Shown here: positions 24,594 to 33,721 of the stretch, piece by piece
Layout of the letters: each line of letters opens with the position of its first letter
How positions within the stretch are numbered: the first letter of the stretch is position 1
Assembly (NCBI RefSeq): GCF_000483125.1
Contig: NZ_AXXR01000004.1
Span: 161,504-225,503, forward strand
Length of the DNA: 64,000 nt
Direction: 5' to 3'
Source: Atopobium fossor DSM 15642
GTDB lineage: Bacteria > Actinomycetota > Coriobacteriia > Coriobacteriales > Atopobiaceae
Made by a program: the position numbers and the translations under genes
The notes under the pieces: generated by a model
Told to the model about the DNA's origin: nothing
The model's database searches: none
What the model saw: the letters and a program-made list of their open reading frames with translations, nothing else

Positions 24594-25577
24594 ATGACCA
24601 ATTCCGTAAAGGAAGTAAAGCGCGTTAGCAAAGCAACCCGTCGTAAGGTTTGGTGGAAGAGCCAGTTTTTGCAGGGTTCCATGAACTACGAGCGTATGCA
24701 GGCACTTGGTTGGTGCTATGGTATGGGACCAGCTCTTAAGGAGCTTTATCCCAATAAGGAAGATTTAGCGGCCGCTCTTAAGCGTCACCTTGAGTTCTTT
24801 AACACTCATCCCTATCCTGCAAGTCCCATTTTTGGTGTCGAGATGACTCTAGAAGAGGAGCGCGCAGCTGGTGTAGAGGTAGAAGACGCAGCTATTCAGG
24901 GTGTTAAGATTGGTATGATGGGTCCCCTAGCTGGTGTTGGTGATCCAATTTTCTGGGGCACCATCCGTCCTGTTCTTGGTGCTTTTTGCGCATCCTTGGC
25001 ACTTTCTGGCTCTATTGCTGGTGCCTTTGTATTCTTCCTCGTTTGGAATGTAATTCGCCTGTCCTTTATGTGGTACACCCAGGAGTTTGGTTACCAGCAG
25101 GGCACCAACATCACTAAGGACCTTTCCGGTGGTTTCTTGCAAAAGATCACTACAGGCGCATCTATCCTTGGTATGTTTATCATGGGTGTTCTGATTCCTC
25201 GCTGGACTTCCATGCCTATGGGCAAGGTTGTTTTCTCTAAGGCAGTGCTCTCTAAGGCAGCAGACACCTATCCTTCTGTAACAGGCTTGGCAGATGCTAT
25301 TAATAGTGGAGCCGTATCTCCCGACGTGCTTGCTGGTGGTGTAAATGGTGTTACGTCTTTGAGTGGCACCGATAGCATCCAGATGATCGATGGTGTTGCT
25401 TCGGTTGTTCGTACTACCACATTGCAATCCATGCTCGATCAGTTGCTGCCTGCACTGCTTCCTATGGGTCTCACCTTCTTGTGCATCTACCTGCTTAAGA
25501 AGGGTGTAAGTCCTATTGCGATCATCTTTGCCCTGTTTGCAGTAGGTATCTTGGGCGCTTTTGTTGGTATTTTCTAA
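24594..25577 (+). CDS. Mannose-family PTS EIID membrane component
   Basis: A 327-residue membrane protein of the EIID family. The N-terminal cytoplasmic part has the family block QGSMNYERMQALGWCYGM, followed by KRHLEFFNTHP and GPLAGVGDPIFWGTIRP. C-terminal hydrophobic spans end at GAFVGIF. I start at ATG 24594, 10 bases after AAAAGGAG; the in-frame GTG at 24585 is only a base from that site. Unique to the mannose PTS class, so it fixes the class of transporter. Confidence 0.92.
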   Translation: MTNSVKEVKRVSKATRRKVWWKSQFLQGSMNYERMQALGWCYGMGPALKELYPNKEDLAAALKRHLEFFNTHPYPASPIFGVEMTLEEERAAGVEVEDAAIQGVKIGMMGPLAGVGDPIFWGTIRPVLGAFCASLALSGSIAGAFVFFLVWNVIRLSFMWYTQEFGYQQGTNITKDLSGGFLQKITTGASILGMFIMGVLIPRWTSMPMGKVVFSKAVLSKAADTYPSVTGLADAINSGAVSPDVLAGGVNGVTSLSGTDSIQMIDGVASVVRTTTLQSMLDQLLPALLPMGLTFLCIYLLKKGVSPIAIIFALFAVGILGAFVGIF

Positions 25578-25607
25578 GTCATTGCATCTGGTAGTGGGTT
25601 GAGGACT

Positions 25608-26045
25608 ATGTTTGAGTTTTTAAAAAAGAGTGTTGAGTCGTTGAGCCATTTTAGCGAGAAAGACGCTTCCAACACTGAGTCGCTCGAACAACAAGAGCCT
25701 GAATTTGCACTGGTTAATAACTCAGTAGAGTTTAGTGCCAAAGCAAATTGCAAGCTAAATGCCCTCAACCCCAAACCCGGCAGCATTGCGCTGGGTGATG
25801 GAGGCATAGACTTTATTGCTGCTTCGGGCTATGGATTTATCTCTATCCCCTGGAATAATATCCAAAAGGTCCGTGTAGATGTGTATGGCAAATTTGTTCG
25901 CAGTATAGAAGTGGTTACCGATGATGACCAAGTGCTGCCCTTCATTTTGTCCAAGGGCTACGATGCGTTGCATGTTATTTACAACCATATTGGGCGCGAG
26001 AAGATTGTCTCGTCCAATCGTTCTTTTGGAAGTCATACGGTTTAA
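25608..26045 (+). CDS. DUF956 protein of mannose PTS operons (ManO-like)
   Basis: A 145-residue cytoplasmic protein. The C-terminal two-thirds (about 50-140) reads like DUF956/ManO: SIALGDGGIDFIA, then ISIPWNNIQKVRVDVYGK and a Gly/Lys segment before VIYNHIGRE. DUF956 genes commonly end mannose-PTS operons; the role is poorly known and may be regulatory. The N-terminal 45 residues (Ser/Glu-rich) look like an extra disordered extension. ATG 25608 is taken over an in-frame TTG at 25599. The operon ends at the hairpin 26123-26152. Confidence 0.75.
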   Translation: MFEFLKKSVESLSHFSEKDASNTESLEQQEPEFALVNNSVEFSAKANCKLNALNPKPGSIALGDGGIDFIAASGYGFISIPWNNIQKVRVDVYGKFVRSIEVVTDDDQVLPFILSKGYDALHVIYNHIGREKIVSSNRSFGSHTV

Positions 26046-26122
26046 ACACAGTTCATTGCAGCAGATTCCCATCTTGGCTGGTGTATAACTATCCGGGCAA
26101 GTACATACAACAGAGCAAAAAT

Positions 26123-26157
26123 AACGTGCTGTTCCATTAAGGGCAGCACGTTTTGTT
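26123..26157. terminator. Bidirectional terminator between PTS operon and activase
   Basis: AACGTGCTG (26123-26131) pairs with CAGCACGTT (26144-26152). Plus-strand tail TTTTGTT and minus-strand tail ATTTTTG both fit, serving the convergent PTS operon and activase gene. Confidence 0.8.
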
Positions 26158-26195
26158 GTAAAAGAGTATCTCTCAGAGCATTTGTTTGGGTTGTC

Positions 26196-27104
26196 TTAGA
26201 AAAATGCTTCTACACCAAGGTCTGAGTATTGTTGTGCATACGCTGCTAAATCTTCCGCGTGCATATTAGGAACACCTGCAAGCGCGTAGTCCTTCTCGAG
26301 AAGGGCGTATTTATTCTCACCAAAATTGTGAAAGGGGAGAAGTTGTACGCGCTTGGCTCCCAACTTGTTCAGAGCGCTTGCCATGCCGCGAGCATCTTCT
26401 AAAGAGTCGTTAAACCCAGGAATGACGGGCGTGCGAACAAGTACACCAACACCCATATCAATGGCTGTTTTGATATTAGACAGCACAAGCTCATTGCCAC
26501 CGCCTGTGCCGAGTGCATGCTTGGTACTATCCCAGTGTTTAAGATCAATAAGCATATGGTCGAGGTGACGAGCAATAGATGCAAATGTTTCCTGTGAAAC
26601 AAAGGCTTCTGTCTCTATGCAGGTGTCAATTCCATGTGAGTGAAGTTTTTCTAAAAGTTCAATACAAAAATCTGGCCAGGTCATTGCTTCTCCACCAGAA
26701 AGTGTTACGCCACCACCGGAGTCTTGATAAAACAATTCATCTTGTAGGCAGAGTTCCAATACCTCGTCGGTAGTATATGTTTTACCTGCGCAAGTAAGTG
26801 CCTTGCCGGGGCATGCCTTAATGGCAGCCTGAGCTTCTGGGGAGTCTCCACGGACATTTACTATGTTTACGTGTGTCTTACCAGCAGTGGTGCTTATGCC
26901 AGCGTGGGGTAGATGCTGTATACAAAGTCCACAAGCTATACAGTTTTTTTCATTCCACTCAAGCTGAGGAAGGCGTGACTGGCTTTCTGGATTTGAGCAC
27001 CAAAAACAACGTAAGGGACATCCCTTAAAAAAGACAACGGTTCGGATGCCGGGGCCATCATTAAGACTGAATTTTTGAATATTAAAAATCGTTGCGGTCT
27101 GCAT
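26196..27104 (-). CDS. Glycyl-radical enzyme activase (radical SAM)
   Basis: A 302-residue radical-SAM protein that would install the glycyl radical on the divergently encoded enzyme. FSLNDGPGIRT is followed by the cluster motif C-x3-C-x2-C at Cys29, Cys33 and Cys36 (CPLRCFWC). An inserted ferredoxin-like stretch has Cys54, Cys57 and Cys60, with a later Cys97 (ACPGKAL). That is enough for one extra cluster rather than the two of many dehydratase activases. SGGGVTLSGGEA and the TPVIPGFND block complete the fold. ATG 27104 follows GAGGAG; the longer frame has none. The reduced insert is like that I remember for E. coli YbiY, the partner of YbiW. Confidence 0.9.
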   Translation of the reverse strand: MQTATIFNIQKFSLNDGPGIRTVVFFKGCPLRCFWCSNPESQSRLPQLEWNEKNCIACGLCIQHLPHAGISTTAGKTHVNIVNVRGDSPEAQAAIKACPGKALTCAGKTYTTDEVLELCLQDELFYQDSGGGVTLSGGEAMTWPDFCIELLEKLHSHGIDTCIETEAFVSQETFASIARHLDHMLIDLKHWDSTKHALGTGGGNELVLSNIKTAIDMGVGVLVRTPVIPGFNDSLEDARGMASALNKLGAKRVQLLPFHNFGENKYALLEKDYALAGVPNMHAEDLAAYAQQYSDLGVEAFF

Positions 27105-27128
27105 GTACTCCTCTTTCGCTATATAAAT

Positions 27129-27142
27129 AGTATAAACGAAAG
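27129..27142 (-). promoter_or_regulatory. Activase promoter element with operator half-site
   Basis: On the minus strand CTTTCGTT (27142-27135) runs directly into a -10-like TATACT (27134-27129). TTTCG is one half of the TTWCGWWCGWAA operator, so the regulator may also touch this promoter. No good -35 box is visible. Confidence 0.4.
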
Positions 27143-27233
27143 CAAAATTGGTTTCTTTCATAAATAATATGGAAGAATCTGGAGGATTTCTCTACATCGG
27201 AATTGACATTACACGTAAATGTGCCAAAATTAG

Positions 27234-27277
27234 TTACGAACGAAAGTAAAAATTGATTTGTACAAAAATGGTATAAA
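27234..27277 (+). promoter_or_regulatory. Candidate DeoR operator, copy 3, and glycyl-radical enzyme promoter
   Basis: TTACGAACGAAA (27234-27245) lies upstream of an extended -10 TGGTATAAA (27269-27277). The first 50 bases of the transcript lead to ATG 27321. The site is the same 12-mer class as at 21684 and 22651. Confidence 0.6.
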
Positions 27278-27320
27278 TCAACAAGCATATACGTTGTTCC
27301 ATACTGCAAGAGAGGCAATC

Positions 27321-29735
27321 ATGGAGAACACTCAACACTTTGGCGCACTAACCAACCGTATGCAGGCATTTCGTGAGGAAGTTCTGGACGAGAAACCCTT
27401 TGTAGATGCTGAACGTGCTGTTTTGTGTACGGAATCTTACAAAGAGACGCTTGCGTTGCCTCCCATCATGAGGCGTGCGCTTTCGTTTGCTCACATCCTC
27501 GATAATATGACTATTTATATTGAGGATAAAACCCTTATTGCTGGTAATCAGGCAACCAAGAACTGCAATGCTCCCGTATTTCCCGAATATACTCTTGGCT
27601 TTATCGTTGATGAGCTTGATAAGTTTGACAAGCGCGACGGTGATGTCTTTTATGTAACCGATGAGGATAAAGCTCGCATTCGTGAGATTGCTCCTTTTTG
27701 GAAAAACAATACACTGCGCGATCGCGGTATGGCTTTGTTGCCTGAAGAAGTTTCCGTTTTTATGGAAACAGGCATCTTTGGCATGGAGGGCAAGCTTAAC
27801 GCTGGTGATGCTCATTTAGCAATCAATCACGCACGCCTTCTTAAAGAGGGTCTTCGAGGCTATGAAGAGCGTACTCGCCAAGAACAGGCCGCTTTAGACT
27901 TTACCGATCCAGAGTCAGTGGGAAAAAACCAGTTCTACAAGGCAGTTCTTATTGTTATTGATGCAGTTCGTCGTTACGCACTTCGTTATTCTAAACTTGC
28001 AGCTCAGCTTGCTACAAAGGAGTCTAACCCCCAGCGTAAAGCGGAGCTTGAACAGCTGAGCGAGATCTGCGCTAAAGTTCCCTATGAGCCTGCAACAAAC
28101 TTCCGTGAGGCTGTTCAATGTGTTTGGTTCATGCAAGTACTACTTCAGATTGAGTCCAATGGTCATTCTCTGTCCTTTGGTCGCTTTGATCAGTACATGT
28201 TTCCCTTCTACGATGCAGATATAAAGAGTGGTGCTATTACGCGTGATGAGGCACTTGAACTTCTCACCAATCTTTGGATTAAGCTTCTTACCATTCAGAA
28301 GATTCGTAGCCAGTCGCATACCCTTTCTTCTGCTGGTAGTCCTATGTATCAAAACGTAACTATTGGCGGTCAGACAACCGATAAAAAAGATGCTGTTAAC
28401 GACCTATCCTTCCTCGTACTTCAGTCGGTTGCACAAACTCGTTTGACCCAGCCAAACCTTACTGTGCGCTATCACGCAAATCTGAATAAGAAGTTCTATG
28501 ATGAGTGCGTTGAGGTTATGAAGTTGGGCTTTGGTATGCCTGCGCTTAATAATGATGAGGTTATCATTCCATCTTTTATTAATTGGGGCGTATCCGAAGA
28601 AGATGCGTATAACTACTCTGCTATTGGCTGTGTAGAAACAGCTGTCCCTGGTAAGTGGGGTTATCGTTGCACAGGTATGAGTTATCTTAACTTCCCCCGT
28701 TTGCTGCTTGTTACCATGAATGGTGGCGTAGACCTTACCACTGGTAGGCGCTTTACCCGCGATTACGGTAAGTTTACTCAGATGAAGAGCTATGACGAGC
28801 TCTTTGAGGCATGGGACAAAACTATCCGTGAGATGACGCGTTATTCGGTAATTGTCGAGAACACCATTGATAAAGCCTCTGAGACCGACGTTCCCGATGT
28901 TTTGTGCTCTGCTCTTACCGATGACTGCATTGGTCGTGGTAAGACCATTAAAGAAGGCGGTGCAGTTTACGACTTCATCTCTGGTTTGCAGGTTGGCATT
29001 GCAAACATGTCTGACTCCCTAGCTGCTATTAAGAAACTTGTCTTTGAAGAGCATAAACTTACTACCGAGCAGCTGTGGAATGCTATTCTTGATGACTTCC
29101 AGTCTGACGAGAACAAAAAGATCCAGCAAATGCTTATTGATGAGGCGCCTAAGTACGGTAACGATGTTGACTATGTTGATAAGCTGGGTGTTGAGTCATA
29201 CGAGCCCTACATCGAGGAAATTGAGAAGTACCCAACAACGCGTTATGGCCGTGGCCCCATTGGTGGTATTCGCTATGCAGGTACCAGCTCTATTTCTGCA
29301 AATGTGGGACAGGGCATGGGTACTATGGCAACACCTGATGGCCGTAATGCACATGAGCCTTTGGCAGAAGGCTGCAGTCCTGCGCACAATGCAGACAAAC
29401 AGGGTCCCACTGCGGTCTTTAAGTCTATCACTAAACTTCCTACCGAGAAAATCACGGGTGGTGTTCTTCTCAATCAGAAGGTAACACCTACCATGCTGGC
29501 TCGCGAAGAGAATAAGCAGAAGTTGGAAATGATGGTGCAAACGTTCTTTAATCGCTTGCATGGCTATCATGTGCAATTTAACGTGGTTTCTCGTGAGACC
29601 TTGCTTGATGCACAGGTACATCCAGAGAATCACAAGGATTTAATTGTGCGTGTAGCTGGCTATAGTGCCTTCTTTAACGCGCTATCCAAGGCAACTCAGG
29701 ACGATATTATCGATCGTACGGAGCAGACTATTTAA
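27321..29735 (+). CDS. Glycyl-radical enzyme of the GCVE (C-O lyase/dehydratase) type
   Basis: An 804-residue enzyme with the glycyl-radical motif RVAGYSA near the C terminus (radical Gly780) and the active-site loop GCVET with Cys437 and Glu439. True pyruvate formate-lyases have two adjacent cysteines instead, so this is not a PFL despite the usual automatic name. GCVE members include glycerol/propanediol dehydratases, CutC, and E. coli YbiW/PflD, recently reported (from memory) to open phosphorylated anhydrohexitols. The mannose-type PTS, DeoR regulator and YbiY-like activase favour that last group, as the substrate would be PTS-phosphorylated. No FSA-type aldolase is present locally. ATG 27321 follows AGAGAGG; an in-frame TTG at 27258 lies near the promoter. 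Confidence 0.88.
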   Translation: MENTQHFGALTNRMQAFREEVLDEKPFVDAERAVLCTESYKETLALPPIMRRALSFAHILDNMTIYIEDKTLIAGNQATKNCNAPVFPEYTLGFIVDELDKFDKRDGDVFYVTDEDKARIREIAPFWKNNTLRDRGMALLPEEVSVFMETGIFGMEGKLNAGDAHLAINHARLLKEGLRGYEERTRQEQAALDFTDPESVGKNQFYKAVLIVIDAVRRYALRYSKLAAQLATKESNPQRKAELEQLSEICAKVPYEPATNFREAVQCVWFMQVLLQIESNGHSLSFGRFDQYMFPFYDADIKSGAITRDEALELLTNLWIKLLTIQKIRSQSHTLSSAGSPMYQNVTIGGQTTDKKDAVNDLSFLVLQSVAQTRLTQPNLTVRYHANLNKKFYDECVEVMKLGFGMPALNNDEVIIPSFINWGVSEEDAYNYSAIGCVETAVPGKWGYRCTGMSYLNFPRLLLVTMNGGVDLTTGRRFTRDYGKFTQMKSYDELFEAWDKTIREMTRYSVIVENTIDKASETDVPDVLCSALTDDCIGRGKTIKEGGAVYDFISGLQVGIANMSDSLAAIKKLVFEEHKLTTEQLWNAILDDFQSDENKKIQQMLIDEAPKYGNDVDYVDKLGVESYEPYIEEIEKYPTTRYGRGPIGGIRYAGTSSISANVGQGMGTMATPDGRNAHEPLAEGCSPAHNADKQGPTAVFKSITKLPTEKITGGVLLNQKVTPTMLAREENKQKLEMMVQTFFNRLHGYHVQFNVVSRETLLDAQVHPENHKDLIVRVAGYSAFFNALSKATQDDIIDRTEQTI

Positions 29736-29778
29736 ACATACCATTGTAGTGCCATGCACTGCATCAAATGACTTATTC

Positions 29779-29810
29779 AACAACGCTCGGAGAAAACTTC
29801 GAGCGTTGTT
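29779..29810 (+). terminator. Hairpin after the glycyl-radical enzyme
   Basis: AACAACGCTCG (29779-29789) pairs with CGAGCGTTGTT (29800-29810); the tail GTATGTTTAT is only moderately T-rich. Confidence 0.6.
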
Positions 29811-29957
29811 GTATGTTTATGTTGCGCACAACAGGGGCGAGTCATGCACTCAGAGCTGCTCGCGTGCATAAAACAGGCTTGTGGGTGGTACCATCTGTAA
29901 AGCAAACATTCGTGTGGCATGACAGCGCGGTCGTGTGACATATTTTGAGGAGTTAAC

Positions 29958-31022
29958 ATGCGTGACAAGTTGGAAAAGCTCATCGCTGCATATGAAGAGC
30001 TCGAGAAGAAGATGGTTGATCCTGCCGTTGTCTCGGATCCCAAAGAGTATGCACGCATTGCAAAAGAGCATGCAGGTCAAGCTGACCTTGTAACAAAGGC
30101 CCGTGAGTATCTCCAGGCTTTGGATGATATTGAAGCAGCAAAGGAAATGTTGCATGATGCAGACGCGGGTGAGAAGGCCATGCTGCAGGAGGATATTGCC
30201 GCTAACGAAGCACTACTGCCTAGTCTTGAAGATGAGATTAAAATTATGCTCATTCCGGGCGATCCCAATGACGAAAAGGATACCATTGTAGAAATTCGTG
30301 CAGGTGTAGGTGGAGATGAGGCAGGCATTTTTGCAGGCGATCTCTTTAATATGTACCAGCGCTTTGCTTCTTCTCGTAAGTGGAAGATTGAGATTTTATC
30401 TTCGAGTCCTTCCGATGCAGGTGGCTTCAAGACTATTGAATTTAAGGTTTTGGGCGATAAAGTCTACTCCGTCATGAAGTTTGAGAGTGGTGTTCACCGA
30501 GTACAACGTGTTCCCAAGACCGAATCTCAGGGACGTATTCAGACGTCTACTGCAACCGTAGCAGTTTTGCCTGAAGCAGACGAGATTGATATTCAGATTG
30601 CACAGGAAGATTTGCGCATTGATACCTACTGTGCTTCTGGTCCTGGTGGTCAGTGTGTAAACACTACTTATTCTGCAGTTCGTATTACGCATCTTCCCAC
30701 CAATACGGTTGTTCAGTCTCAGGATCAGCGCTCGCAGATCCAAAACCGCGAGGTTTGTATGCAGATGCTTCGTGCGCGTCTCTACGAGATGGAGTTGGAA
30801 CGTCAGCAGGCCGAGCAGGGAGCAGAACGCCAAAGCCAGATTGGCCATGGTAACCGTTCCGAGAAGATTCGTACCTACAATCAGCCACAGGATCGTGTAA
30901 CCGATCATCGCATTGGCTTTAACGGTACCTACAACGGTGTACTTTTGGGTGATACGCTACCCAGCGTTATTGAGGCGCTTGCTGCAGCAGAGCGTGCCGA
31001 GAAGCTCGCGCAGGCTGTCTAA
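29958..31022 (+). CDS. prfA: Peptide chain release factor 1
   Basis: A 354-residue class I release factor, recognising UAA and UAG. The catalytic GGQ is at residues 230-232 (SGPGGQCVNTT), where Gln232 would be methylated by PrmC, encoded next. Further family blocks: EIRAGVGGDEAGIFAGDL, ESGVHRVQRVP and NQPQDRVTDHRIG. GAGGAG precedes the start. Followed after 52 bp by prmC, the common pairing. Confidence 0.96.
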   Translation: MRDKLEKLIAAYEELEKKMVDPAVVSDPKEYARIAKEHAGQADLVTKAREYLQALDDIEAAKEMLHDADAGEKAMLQEDIAANEALLPSLEDEIKIMLIPGDPNDEKDTIVEIRAGVGGDEAGIFAGDLFNMYQRFASSRKWKIEILSSSPSDAGGFKTIEFKVLGDKVYSVMKFESGVHRVQRVPKTESQGRIQTSTATVAVLPEADEIDIQIAQEDLRIDTYCASGPGGQCVNTTYSAVRITHLPTNTVVQSQDQRSQIQNREVCMQMLRARLYEMELERQQAEQGAERQSQIGHGNRSEKIRTYNQPQDRVTDHRIGFNGTYNGVLLGDTLPSVIEALAAAERAEKLAQAV

Positions 31023-31074
31023 GTTTTATACCTATACGTTTTTCTCAACAAACGAAAGCATATAGACGCTGCAC

Positions 31075-31968
31075 ATGGAACAAAGCTGGACAATAGGCAA
31101 AATTCTTGCATGGACTACGGGGTACTTGGAGCGTAAGAGCGACGAGCATCCCCGTTTATCTGCGGAATGGATTATTAATGCTGTAACAGGTTTGTCACGT
31201 GTGGAAATTTACACAAACTTTGATAAGCCGCTTACATCCGAAGAACTAGCTCGCATGCACACGGCTGTAGAACGTCGTGGCAAGGGAGAGCCGCTGCAGT
31301 ATGTAACGGGCGAGATGCCCTTTAGGCACATCGTGTTACGCTGTGAAGAAGGCGTGCTCATTCCTCGTCCTGAAACAGAGATGCTGGTAGATGTAGCGCT
31401 TGAAGCGCTTGATGCTTACAATGCGCAAGACAACAATGCTGTTCGTTATGTGTTGGAAGTAGGCACTGGCACGGGTTGTATTGCACTTTCTATTGCCAGC
31501 GAACGCCCTGGAACGCAGGTTGTTGCAACCGATATTTCTCCCAAGGCTATTGCTTTATCTACACGCAATCGTGATGCACTTTTTTTGGAAAGTGCGGTAA
31601 ATATTGTAGAGTGTGATCTTGTATCTGGCATAGATTCTGAGCTTATGGGCACATTTTCTGTGTTCATATCTAACCCGCCCTACATTCCTACGGCTATTTT
31701 GGAACATGAAGTTCCCGCAGAAGTTAAGGATCATGAGCCTGAACTTGCTCTAGATGGTGGCGCTGATGGTCTTGATGTTTTTAGACGCCTGCTTGAAGTG
31801 GCACCTAAAGTATTGTGTCCTGGCGGCTTATTGTGTGTGGAGCTTTATGAAGATTCACTTGATGCTGCAGCTGCACTAGCTCAGGCTCAAGGCGTATGGA
31901 GTGCTATTCGCATTGTAGAGGATTTAACGCATAGACCTCGTATTTTATCCTGTACGCTGGCAGACTAG
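31075..31968 (+). CDS. prmC: Release factor glutamine methyltransferase
   Basis: A 297-residue SAM-dependent methyltransferase that modifies the GGQ glutamine of release factors. An N-terminal helical domain (about 1-95) is followed by the Rossmann fold with EVGTGTGCIALS and the catalytic NPPY at 200-203. LIPRPETEML is also typical. Ribosome site is weak. Sits between prfA and a YrdC-family gene, a widespread arrangement. Confidence 0.94.
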   Translation: MEQSWTIGKILAWTTGYLERKSDEHPRLSAEWIINAVTGLSRVEIYTNFDKPLTSEELARMHTAVERRGKGEPLQYVTGEMPFRHIVLRCEEGVLIPRPETEMLVDVALEALDAYNAQDNNAVRYVLEVGTGTGCIALSIASERPGTQVVATDISPKAIALSTRNRDALFLESAVNIVECDLVSGIDSELMGTFSVFISNPPYIPTAILEHEVPAEVKDHEPELALDGGADGLDVFRRLLEVAPKVLCPGGLLCVELYEDSLDAAAALAQAQGVWSAIRIVEDLTHRPRILSCTLAD

Positions 31969-31975
31969 GACTACT

Positions 31976-32614
31976 ATGAGCACCATTGTTACGGCCAATC
32001 AACACAATCCTAATCCAGAAGTTATTACTACTGCTTCACAGGTTTTGGCAGATGGTGGCGTGTGCATTATGCCTACTGATAGCGTGTATGGCATTGGCTG
32101 TGCCGCGTTTACTCACAACCCAGGTCACGAGCGTATCTTTAGCATCAAGCAGCGCAAGCGTACACAAACGTTACCGTTGCTCATTGCAGACTTTACAGAC
32201 CTTCTTGCATATGCGAACTCTGTTCCTCAATGGATGGCGCAGCTTGCTCAAGAGTTTTGGCCAGGCGCTCTTACCTTGGTGGTACAGCAGGCAATTCACT
32301 TACCCAAAGAGTATCTCCAGGCAGATGGATCTGTGGCTGTACGCGTGCCTAATTCCAATCTAGTTAGATCACTTGCTGCGCGTCTTGGTATGCCGCTTGC
32401 CACTACAAGCGCAAATATCCATGGAATGCCTGCGGCTACATCTGGTGCATCGATTGATGAGAAGCTCGTTGAGCAAGTAGACCTTATTATCGATGCAGGT
32501 CCTGCACCACTGGCTATTGCTTCTACAATTGTAGGAGAATGTAATGGTCGCCCAACGATTTTGCGAGAAGGTGCCATTGCAAGTTCGAATATTATGCGTG
32601 TAGTTAACCAGTAA
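31976..32614 (+). CDS. tsaC: Threonylcarbamoyl-AMP synthase (YrdC/Sua5 family)
   Basis: A 212-residue YrdC-domain protein making threonylcarbamoyl-AMP for the t6A modification of ANN-decoding tRNAs. Seen: VCIMPTDSVYGIGC near the N terminus, KQRKRTQTLPLLI with the conserved Lys and Arg, WPGALTLV, VAVRVP and TSANIHG. Length fits the short TsaC form without the Sua5 extension. It follows prmC by 7 bp. A second, more diverged YrdC protein is encoded 1.2 kb downstream. Confidence 0.9.
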   Translation: MSTIVTANQHNPNPEVITTASQVLADGGVCIMPTDSVYGIGCAAFTHNPGHERIFSIKQRKRTQTLPLLIADFTDLLAYANSVPQWMAQLAQEFWPGALTLVVQQAIHLPKEYLQADGSVAVRVPNSNLVRSLAARLGMPLATTSANIHGMPAATSGASIDEKLVEQVDLIIDAGPAPLAIASTIVGECNGRPTILREGAIASSNIMRVVNQ

Positions 32615-32649
32615 ACAGCCAATAGTTTTGCATACATTCTGGAGCTCGC

Positions 32650-33690
32650 ATGAATACTTCTACCTATAATGACGCAAACAATCAGCTTCAGTCCGAATTG
32701 CCAAGCTTCGTACTGTATGAGCCGCTAAGCTTTATCTCTGCGGATGGCACCACCACTTGTCGTGGACATTTGTGGCTACCAGCCAAGAATGGCCAATCGG
32801 TCCAGCCTAAACTTGTTGTGCAAATTGCACATGGTATGGCTGAGCATATTGCACGTTACCAATCTTTTGCACATGTGCTCTGCCAGCAGGGTATTGCTGC
32901 TTGCGGTATAGACCATTTAGGTCATGGTGCTACGACGCCTGATTCCGCTTGCCGTGGCATATATGATCTTGCTTGTGGTGCTCAACAGCTTATCCAAGAC
33001 CAGCACAGCTTACGCAAACTTGTACAGCAGCGTTTTTCTCAGCTGCCCTACGTGCTCTTTGGGCACTCTATGGGCTCGTTTGTGGCACGTGCCTATCTTA
33101 CACAGCATGCCCAGGGTCTAGCAGGTGCCATCATTATGGGTACTAATTGGCAGGTTGGCCCCGCGGCTCTCAAACTATTCTTGGCTAGTCAGGCGTGTAT
33201 CCACGGTTGGGGTTACCGCTCAAAGATGGTGGATAATCTGGCCGCTGGTGGTTATAACAAAAAAATCACTTTAACATCTGCCGAGAAAACCATGCAGCAA
33301 CAGGGAAAACTCAACGGCTATGAGTGGCTTTCGCGAGATCCTCAGGCTTCACAAGCTTATGCAGATGATCAAGCTTGTGGCTGGATATTCTCGCTCAGTG
33401 GCTATAAAGTGGTGGCGGACTTGTTGCAGCAGGCGCAAAACTCCAAGGCAATAGCTCGCATCCCGCAAGAGCTTCCTATCTTTATTATTTCTGGCGAAAA
33501 AGATCCCGTAGGCGCAAATGGCGCTGGCCCAGTGCGTGTGTTTAAGGCGTATCGTAAGGCTGGTTTGGACCGTACGGAGCTCGAAATTATTGCAGGTGCT
33601 CGCCACGAACTTCTCAACGAACTTGAACCAGATCGTTCAAACGTCATTCAGGAGCTTATCGATTGGCTCGAGAAAAATATACATAAATAG
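32650..33690 (+). CDS. Alpha/beta hydrolase, monoacylglycerol-lipase-like (serine aminopeptidase S33 family)
   Basis: A 346-residue cytoplasmic hydrolase. The oxyanion and lid motif QIAHGMAEHIARY is at about residue 57, the nucleophile Ser140 in GHSMGS, the acid in SGEKDPVG, and the catalytic His in ARHELLNE near the C terminus. The family includes monoglyceride lipases and lysophospholipases; the nearby glpK would use the released glycerol (inference). GGAG precedes the start. A weak hairpin follows at 33700. Confidence 0.82.
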   Translation: MNTSTYNDANNQLQSELPSFVLYEPLSFISADGTTTCRGHLWLPAKNGQSVQPKLVVQIAHGMAEHIARYQSFAHVLCQQGIAACGIDHLGHGATTPDSACRGIYDLACGAQQLIQDQHSLRKLVQQRFSQLPYVLFGHSMGSFVARAYLTQHAQGLAGAIIMGTNWQVGPAALKLFLASQACIHGWGYRSKMVDNLAAGGYNKKITLTSAEKTMQQQGKLNGYEWLSRDPQASQAYADDQACGWIFSLSGYKVVADLLQQAQNSKAIARIPQELPIFIISGEKDPVGANGAGPVRVFKAYRKAGLDRTELEIIAGARHELLNELEPDRSNVIQELIDWLEKNIHK

Positions 33691-33699
33691 TATCTTTTT

Positions 33700-33721
33700 A
33701 CGCACATTACCGAATGTGCGT
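33700..33721 (+). terminator. Weak hairpin after the hydrolase gene
   Basis: ACGCACATT pairs with AATGTGCGT around loop ACCG; the tail TTCCATTC is poor, so termination is uncertain. Confidence 0.45.

Noticed and set aside
27321..29735. Calling the glycyl-radical enzyme a pyruvate formate-lyase
   Set aside because: The active site is GCVET with one Cys and a Glu, not the adjacent Cys pair of pyruvate formate-lyase.
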